The position numbers and the translations under genes are program-made. 64,000 bases of DNA from Peribacillus glennii (lineage in GTDB: Bacteria; Bacillota; Bacilli; Bacillales; DSM-1321): contig NZ_QVTD01000005.1 in NCBI RefSeq assembly GCF_003429105.1, positions 124,001 to 188,000 of the forward strand, written 5' to 3'. Of this stretch, positions 58,993 to 64,000 are shown piece by piece. The notes beneath the pieces were generated by a model, which did no database searches, was not told the DNA's origin, and saw only the letters and a list, made by a program, of their open reading frames with translations. Each line of letters begins with the position of its first letter. The first letter of the stretch is position 1.

Positions 58993-61107
58993 TTATTCGC
59001 CATCAATCCGGCCGTAAGCCAATTCAAACAGCTTCATTTGGCTGTCAACCTCTTCCTCTCCAGGCTTTTTCTTTACATGTGTATAGATACCGAATGGGTC
59101 TTGTTCCCTTGCTTTTACATTATCAGCCAGCTGGATGGCAAGAATTTGTTTAACCCGGCCCTTCAATTCCTCATCATAAATGGGAAACGCGATTTCTACA
59201 CGCTTTTCCATATTCCTTGTCATTAAATCCGCCGAGGAGAGAAAGATTTTTTCTATTCCATTATGATGGAAATAATAAATGCGGCTATGCTCCAAGAACC
59301 GCCCAACAATGCTGCGCACCCTTATATTTTCGCTGACTCCATCAATACCCGGGCGTAGGCAGCATATCCCCCTAATGATAAGGTCTATCTTTACTCCGGC
59401 ACGTGAGGCAGCATATAGCTTTAAGATGATTTGCTTTTCTGTTAAGGAATTCATTTTTGCAATGATCCTTCCATTCCCAAACTGTTCATGGTACTTCATT
59501 TCCTCCTCGATCAGTTGAAGGAAATCATCCCGGATGTCGGTGGGTGCCAAAGAAAAATGGAAAAAGTCCGGCTTATCCATAAAACCGCTCAAATAATTAA
59601 AGAAGTTGGTTGCATCTTCCCCAAATTCGGGGTGTGAGGTAATCACCCCTAAATCCGTATAGACCTTTGCCGTTTTTTCATTATAATTTCCTGTCCCAAG
59701 ATGGACAAAGCGCTGGATGCTTCCATTGATTTTACGGACAACGAGCGTAATTTTGCAATGTGTTTTTAACAGAGTCTTTCCATAGATAACATGGCAGCCT
59801 GATTTCTCAAGCTCCCTTGCCCAATGAACATTATGTTCTTCATCAAATCGCGCTTTCAATTCAACCAGGACCAGTACTTGCTTCCCACTTTCAGCAGCCT
59901 TTTTTAAATTTGCTATGATGGGAGAATTATCACTGACCCTGTAGAGCGTTTGTTTGATTGCCAAAACATTTGGATCCTCGGCAGCACACCTTACAAAATC
60001 TATTACGGGTTCAAAAGAATCATACGGGTGATGCAGGAGGATATCCTTGTTTGCAGCTGCTTCGAAGATATTCTGTTTATCCCCGGACGGCTCTTGAGCC
60101 AAATCTTTGGAAGGCTGGGGAATCAACTTCTCAAAGATTAAATGTTCCTTGTGAGGTGCAATTTGTTTAATAAAGCTAAATAAGAAGGTTAGGTCAAGCG
60201 GGCCATTAAGAAAATAGGCATCATTTTCATCAATCTCCAACTGATCCAATAAATAACTGAATATTTCCTGATCGATGAAGTTCTTCGAGACTTCCAGCCG
60301 TACAACGTCTCTCCAATTCCTGAATTTCAGCTCTTCCTCTATCTCTTTTAAAAGGTCTCTCGCACCCTCCTCGTGTATTTCCAAATCAGCATTCCTGGTA
60401 ATCCGAAATGGAGTAACAGATTTAACATCCAACCCAAGAAAAAGTTTATGGACATAGTGGCTGATCAAATCCTCAATTAAAACAAATTGTCTGTTCCCGC
60501 TTTCTGGGCTGTCCGATACTTCAACAAACCGGTTAAACCCTCTTGGTACTTGAACAATCGCCAATTTCTTATCTGAATCAGGCATTTCCCCCTTATCAGA
60601 AAGAGACACTGCAAGGTTTGTGCTTTTGTTGGCCAGCATCGGAAAAGGACGATAGGCATCAATCGCCATCGGCGTTAACACTGGAAAAATCACTTCATTA
60701 AAATGCTTTTCCAGCTTCATCATTTTTACCAGCGGAAGGTCCTTAATATAATGAAAGGTAATTTGCTCCTGCTCAAGCAAGGAAAGAAGCCGTTTTAAAT
60801 TATCGTATTGCTTGCCAACCATTTCGTGGGTAAGCTTCGTTATTCTTGTGATTTGTTCCTTAGGAGTTAATCCCGCTTTATTTTCGGGCCTCGTAAAACC
60901 TGCATTTATTTGATCTTTGATTCCCGAAACCCGGACCATAAAAAATTCATCCAGATTGGAACTGAAAATAGCAAGGAACTTCAGCCTTTCAAGCAAAGGA
61001 TTCCGTTCATCCTCAGATTCTTCTAACACCCGTTTATTAAAAGCCAGCCAGCTAAGTTCACGGTTATTAAAAAAGGTCGGTTGATTTAAATCAATGTTTT
61101 CCGGCAA
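58993..61107 (-). CDS. ppk: polyphosphate kinase PPK1
   Basis: A 704-residue PPK1, which polymerises inorganic polyphosphate from ATP and runs in reverse. Domains in order: N-terminal helical (FFNNRELSWLAFNKRVLEE ... FLAIFSSNLDEFFMVRVSG), head, and two phospholipase-D-like C-terminal domains. The autophosphorylated His450 lies in TLLKTHCKITLVVRK; the second His is in VGRFLEHSRIYYFHH. The start is TTG 61107 with AAAGGTG upstream. It follows ppx by 55 nt in the same direction, so synthesis and degradation enzymes are probably co-transcribed. Confidence 0.95.
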   Translation of the reverse strand: MPENIDLNQPTFFNNRELSWLAFNKRVLEESEDERNPLLERLKFLAIFSSNLDEFFMVRVSGIKDQINAGFTRPENKAGLTPKEQITRITKLTHEMVGKQYDNLKRLLSLLEQEQITFHYIKDLPLVKMMKLEKHFNEVIFPVLTPMAIDAYRPFPMLANKSTNLAVSLSDKGEMPDSDKKLAIVQVPRGFNRFVEVSDSPESGNRQFVLIEDLISHYVHKLFLGLDVKSVTPFRITRNADLEIHEEGARDLLKEIEEELKFRNWRDVVRLEVSKNFIDQEIFSYLLDQLEIDENDAYFLNGPLDLTFLFSFIKQIAPHKEHLIFEKLIPQPSKDLAQEPSGDKQNIFEAAANKDILLHHPYDSFEPVIDFVRCAAEDPNVLAIKQTLYRVSDNSPIIANLKKAAESGKQVLVLVELKARFDEEHNVHWARELEKSGCHVIYGKTLLKTHCKITLVVRKINGSIQRFVHLGTGNYNEKTAKVYTDLGVITSHPEFGEDATNFFNYLSGFMDKPDFFHFSLAPTDIRDDFLQLIEEEMKYHEQFGNGRIIAKMNSLTEKQIILKLYAASRAGVKIDLIIRGICCLRPGIDGVSENIRVRSIVGRFLEHSRIYYFHHNGIEKIFLSSADLMTRNMEKRVEIAFPIYDEELKGRVKQILAIQLADNVKAREQDPFGIYTHVKKKPGEEEVDSQMKLFELAYGRIDGE

Positions 61108-61162
61108 TTTCGTCTCACACCTTTAACTACTGGGATATCGACCACAATTAATTAGAAAACAA

Positions 61163-62692
61163 TCAATTTTGCATGGAGAATTTCAAGCTTATGTTTTTCC
61201 CAAGAGCATTTTCTAGATGTTTCATGTGTTTTTCTGCTTCCTGCTGCTCAACAAGCCAGCTGCCATTGCAATATAGCTCCAGATGAACTTCATCATTTCG
61301 CATGTATAACTGTATATCCCGGAAAATACTCCTGCCGGTACAATTCACTGCGGATGAAAACTTCAACAGGGACCCAAGAAACTTCATCTTTTGTCTATCT
61401 TGTTCAGAAAACCATTCTTTAAATGGTTTCATATTTTGTTTAAAGGAAGCTTTCGAATGATAAGAAGCCAATAACGCAATTTTTATTCGCTCACGATGGG
61501 GCAGTCCATCAATATTTCGGTTCAATAGAAGATAAAAGGTATGTTGGCTGACAGATTCGCTGTCAATAAACTCTCCTAAATTGTACACGTAACCTGCCCG
61601 TTTTAAATCTTGCAGGTCGCCATCCGAAACATCTGCGATTCCTTCTTTGCGAAACAGACCGAAAAGCTTCGCTGCCGTGGTGACAATGAGTTCTTTTTTC
61701 CCCACATTCATATCATAGTCAGCGGCAAGCTCATGAAGGCTTTGGTCGACAGGATCTAGCTGATCCTGTTTGTGATTTTTTCTGTTTAATGCATCAATTA
61801 TTATCCCGTCCCTGATTCCTTTTTGGCTTAATTGGAAAAAAGGCGCACTGGCAGACCGGTAAAGCGAAAGGAACACTTCCAGAGCCGGAAGGATGATATC
61901 CGCGCGTTCCCTCGATAGTCCTTCGACACCTTTTAAGTCCTGGAATGGCAATGAACCCAGTTTTTCTTTAACATTCAAAATGTCCTTCAGTCCCATCTCG
62001 TAAAGATGGACGGAGCCAAGCGGATAGTTTTTCATTGCCTGCTCAATCGTCCCTACATTTCTGGCATTTCCACCGATGCCGATTATTGGGAGGCGGCAAT
62101 TGGACAGCCACTCGACTTCTTGAAAATTTCTATATAAAAAAGAAGATAATTCTCTCAACTCATCAGCTTCTGGAAGCTGCCCTTTGATAAATTCCTTTTT
62201 TAACGATAACGCTCCGAAAGGAAAGCTATGGGAGTTCACAATTTTCTTATGCAAAAAGCGGGTAATTTCCGTGCTCCCGCCACCTATGTCAATCGTAATT
62301 CCCTCATCTAGATTAGTGGACTGGATAATCCCGAGGAATCCAAAGTAGGCCTCCTTTTGTCCGGATAGCACATTAATCGTTAATCCAATTTCTCTCTTTA
62401 CTTTCTGTTTGATCTCCTGACGGTTTTTTGCTTTCCGGATGGCAGCCGTAGCAAAAACTTTTACTGATGCCGCCTTATGAAGTGAAATAATCTCGCGAAA
62501 AACACGTAACGCTTCTAATAAGATATGTATGCCTTCAGGCGATAAAAACTGCCTGTCATCCAGATGGTTTTGGAGCCGGGCGCTTACCTTCATATTTTCG
62601 ATCTGCTTAATGCCGCCTGCCGCTTTTATCCGGTAAATTACCAACCTGATCGTATTGGAACCAATGTCGATGACGGCTATTTTCTTTTCCAT
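61163..62692 (-). CDS. ppx: exopolyphosphatase Ppx/GppA family
   Basis: A 509-residue Ppx/GppA phosphatase of the actin/Hsp70 ASKHA fold. N-terminal AVIDIGSNTIRLVIYRI (phosphate 1), FATAAIRKAKNR, GITIDIGGGSTEI (phosphate 2) and GIGGNARN are present; the C-terminal part is an HD-like helical domain (HELAADYDMNVGKKELIVTTAAKLFGLF). It may cleave polyphosphate from the end or pppGpp. The start ATG 62692 (MEKKIAVIDIG) is preferred over two earlier starts. First gene of the ppx-ppk pair. No Pho box was recognised upstream. Confidence 0.93.
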   Translation of the reverse strand: MEKKIAVIDIGSNTIRLVIYRIKAAGGIKQIENMKVSARLQNHLDDRQFLSPEGIHILLEALRVFREIISLHKAASVKVFATAAIRKAKNRQEIKQKVKREIGLTINVLSGQKEAYFGFLGIIQSTNLDEGITIDIGGGSTEITRFLHKKIVNSHSFPFGALSLKKEFIKGQLPEADELRELSSFLYRNFQEVEWLSNCRLPIIGIGGNARNVGTIEQAMKNYPLGSVHLYEMGLKDILNVKEKLGSLPFQDLKGVEGLSRERADIILPALEVFLSLYRSASAPFFQLSQKGIRDGIIIDALNRKNHKQDQLDPVDQSLHELAADYDMNVGKKELIVTTAAKLFGLFRKEGIADVSDGDLQDLKRAGYVYNLGEFIDSESVSQHTFYLLLNRNIDGLPHRERIKIALLASYHSKASFKQNMKPFKEWFSEQDRQKMKFLGSLLKFSSAVNCTGRSIFRDIQLYMRNDEVHLELYCNGSWLVEQQEAEKHMKHLENALGKNISLKFSMQN

Positions 62693-62938
62693 ATATATCA
62701 TCCCAGTTCTGTACAATTTATTTTTCTAATGGGACCATTTTGAGTAAATCAGATCCCCAGGTCTACCCTTTGTTAAGATATTGCAAATACCGAAAATCAG
62801 TGCTCTCAATGAATGAGCCATCAATCGATTACAATCTTACTATTTTTTAAATAACTTAATTTATTGAACCGTAAAGACTTCACCATATTGCTTAGTTTTA
62901 TTTTAAGTTACTTGTCATTTTAATTACAATCATAAAAA

Positions 62939-62952
62939 TGAGTGATTACTCA
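62939..62952. promoter_or_regulatory. operator palindrome 1 of the ABC exporter operon
   Basis: TGAGTGATTACTCA: perfect 5-bp arms and a GATT core, ending 1 bp before the predicted -35 (62954). The same sequence recurs 50 bp downstream. Confidence 0.8.
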
Positions 62953-62953
62953 C

Positions 62954-62983
62954 TTTACAAAGTCAAGGTTATGCTTTTATACT
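62954..62983 (+). promoter_or_regulatory. sigma-A promoter of the ABC exporter operon
   Basis: TTTACA (62954-62959), 18-bp spacer, TATACT (62978-62983). It lies exactly between the two palindromes, so both could block RNA polymerase. Confidence 0.78.
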
Positions 62984-62987
62984 TCTA

Positions 62988-63003
62988 GTGAGTGATTACT
63001 CAC
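62988..63003. promoter_or_regulatory. operator palindrome 2 of the ABC exporter operon
   Basis: GTGAGTGATTACTCAC: perfect 6-bp arms around GATT, at about +1 to +14. Shares AGTGATTACTCACTTT with site 1. Confidence 0.82.
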
Positions 63004-63032
63004 TTTTAGAAAAGGGGAGAGGGAGAGGGAAA

Positions 63033-63758
63033 ATGAATAAAACAGAAGCACTTGTTTCCGTTAATCATGTGTCGAAATCGTTCGGGAAACAGCAAGTTTT
63101 GAAGGATATTCATTTAGAAATCAAGCCGGGTGAGATCTTTGGCCTTCTTGGCCCATCTGGTGCCGGTAAAACCACCTTAGTTAAGCAGCTTGTCGGTTTG
63201 GATCTCCCTACCTCAGGCGAGAACTATCTTTTCCAAGAGAAAATGCCTTCGTTAAAACTGATTGAACGAGTGGGCTATATGGCTCAATCGGATGCCCTTT
63301 ATGGAGAATTATCAGCTAGGGAAAATCTCCAATTCTTCGCTTCGTTGTATGGATTAAACGGAAAAAAACAAGGAGAAAGAATTGAACAAGTGATGCAGAT
63401 TGTGAACCTTTCAAATCACCTTAATAAACTCGTCTCCAATTACTCTGGGGGAATGAAAAGAAGGCTGTCTTTGGCCATCGCTCTGCTGCACGAACCGCAA
63501 CTTTTGATTCTGGATGAACCGACCGTCGGCATTGACCCGGTTTTAAGAAAAAGCATTTGGGCTGCTTTTTATGAATTGAAGAAAAAGGGAGTAACCATTA
63601 TTGTGACTACCCATGTGATGGATGAAGCGGAAAAATGTGACCGATTGGGATTAATCCGAGACGGAAGTCTTATCGCGGTCGGTACGCCGGAAGATCTGAA
63701 AGCCAGCACAAATGCTGCGACCATTGAAGATGCATTTTTAGTTTATGGAGGTGCCTAA
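63033..63758 (+). CDS. ABC-2 type exporter, ATP-binding protein
   Basis: A 241-residue ATPase of the DrrA/CcmA-like export class. Walker A GPSGAGKT, Q-loop MAQSDALYGELSARENL, signature YSGGMKRR, Walker B LLILDEPTVGIDPVLR, H-loop TTHVMDEAEKCDR. The DEPTVGIDP and MDEAE elements are typical of drug or lipid exporters. ATG 63033 (MNKTEALVSV) follows GAGAGGG; the frame open from 62988 overlaps the operator and was rejected. Followed after 1 nt by its permease. The twin palindromes upstream suggest control by a TetR-like repressor, perhaps encoded further right outside the window. Confidence 0.9.
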   Translation: MNKTEALVSVNHVSKSFGKQQVLKDIHLEIKPGEIFGLLGPSGAGKTTLVKQLVGLDLPTSGENYLFQEKMPSLKLIERVGYMAQSDALYGELSARENLQFFASLYGLNGKKQGERIEQVMQIVNLSNHLNKLVSNYSGGMKRRLSLAIALLHEPQLLILDEPTVGIDPVLRKSIWAAFYELKKKGVTIIVTTHVMDEAEKCDRLGLIRDGSLIAVGTPEDLKASTNAATIEDAFLVYGGA

Positions 63759-63759
63759 T

Positions 63760-64000
63760 ATGAGGATCAAGGCTTTGGTCATCAGAATATTACGGCAAAT
63801 AGTGCGTGACAAGCGGACGATGGGACTGCTCATTTTTGCGCCGATCCTTGTATTAACCATGCTTCATTTAGTCTTTAACGGGGATGATTATATCCCGCAG
63901 GTCGGAATGGTCAATATCCCTGAATCTATCTTGGAAAAAATGGACTTGGATGATGCCGAGATTACGATGTATAAAGATGAACGTCAAGCCAACGAGGATT
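63760..64000 (+). CDS. ABC-2 type exporter permease (3' end outside window)
   Basis: The first 80 codons of an ABC-2 permease: MRIKALVIRILRQIVRDKRT, a first TM helix (MGLLIFAPILVLTMLHLVF), then an extracellular stretch beginning NGDDYIPQVGMVNIPES. This N-terminal helix plus large external loop is the YhgE/drug-exporter permease layout. It starts 1 nt after the ATPase stop and is surely in the same operon. Substrate unknown. Confidence 0.88.
   Translation, partial: MRIKALVIRILRQIVRDKRTMGLLIFAPILVLTMLHLVFNGDDYIPQVGMVNIPESILEKMDLDDAEITMYKDERQANED

Noticed and set aside
1..64000. tRNA, rRNA, prophage, intact IS or restriction/defence genes
   Set aside because: None recognised on either strand; the window is mostly core and moderately accessory chromosome.

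Overview
The window looks like chromosome of an aerobic, spore-forming member of the Bacillaceae with moderate GC. It carries a gerA-type germination operon, a coat F-like protein, YhcN/YlaJ-type lipoproteins and YuzL. It also has typical Bacillus control systems: FadR, Fur, CtsR and TnrA sites, and lysine and cyclic-di-AMP riboswitches. Gene order at the left end (yusE-yusF-gcvH-yusI-fadE-fadA-fadN-yuzL-fadM) and the yusU/yusV pair match the B. subtilis yus region as I remember it. Genus and species cannot be fixed from sequence reading alone. I see no tRNA, rRNA, CRISPR array, prophage or intact transposase.

Layout. 1-8.8 kb: thioredoxin-like and TOPRIM proteins, gcvH, an Spx/ArsC-like protein, the beta-oxidation operon fadN-fadA-fadE behind a FadR operator, yuzL and fadM. 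8.8-11 kb: a PlcR-like HTH-TPR regulator followed by a previously hidden 53-codon gene for an exported, PapR-like signal peptide with its own terminator; this is the most interesting locus. 11-16.2 kb: siderophore uptake, with two FecCD permeases, YusV ATPase, a FhuF-like reductase and YusU transcribed leftward and the binding lipoprotein rightward, separated by two Fur boxes. 16.4-19.8 kb: a RodA-family protein and a lysP permease behind a lysine riboswitch. 20-24.8 kb: gerAA-AB-AC, a broken YhcN/YlaJ gene and a DUF948 protein. 24.9-28.4 kb: a new 50-codon gene, an LtaS-family synthase and a decayed PadR regulator. 28.6-32.6 kb: yclNOPQ siderophore importer behind three Fur boxes.

32.8-38.4 kb: FMN reductase, DUF1450 protein, YceI protein with a quinone-type operator, cupin, and clpE under several CtsR boxes. 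38.5-47.8 kb: PAS histidine kinase, AlsT symporter, GNAT, RraA-like protein, a repeat-rich gap, a YitT protein followed by a perfect REP-like hairpin, and a MerR-YugP-CNNM operon. 47.8-53 kb: kimA behind a cyclic-di-AMP riboswitch, a YhcN/YlaJ lipoprotein, an amino-acid permease with an unclassified attenuator-like leader, and convergent tnrA with a perfect TnrA box. 53.4-64 kb: DUF445 protein, an atypical SDR, WrbA, coat F-like protein with GYAGQ repeats, a lone trpB, the ppx-ppk polyphosphate pair, and an ABC exporter whose promoter lies between two identical palindromes.

The main themes are iron import through two Fur-controlled ABC systems, fatty-acid oxidation, spore formation and germination, stress response, and peptide, lysine, cyclic-di-AMP and nitrogen sensing. 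Several genes have start codons different from the longest open frame; these were set from Shine-Dalgarno position and family start. Three genes or fragments are broken. Family assignments rest on motif and synteny recognition, not on database searches.
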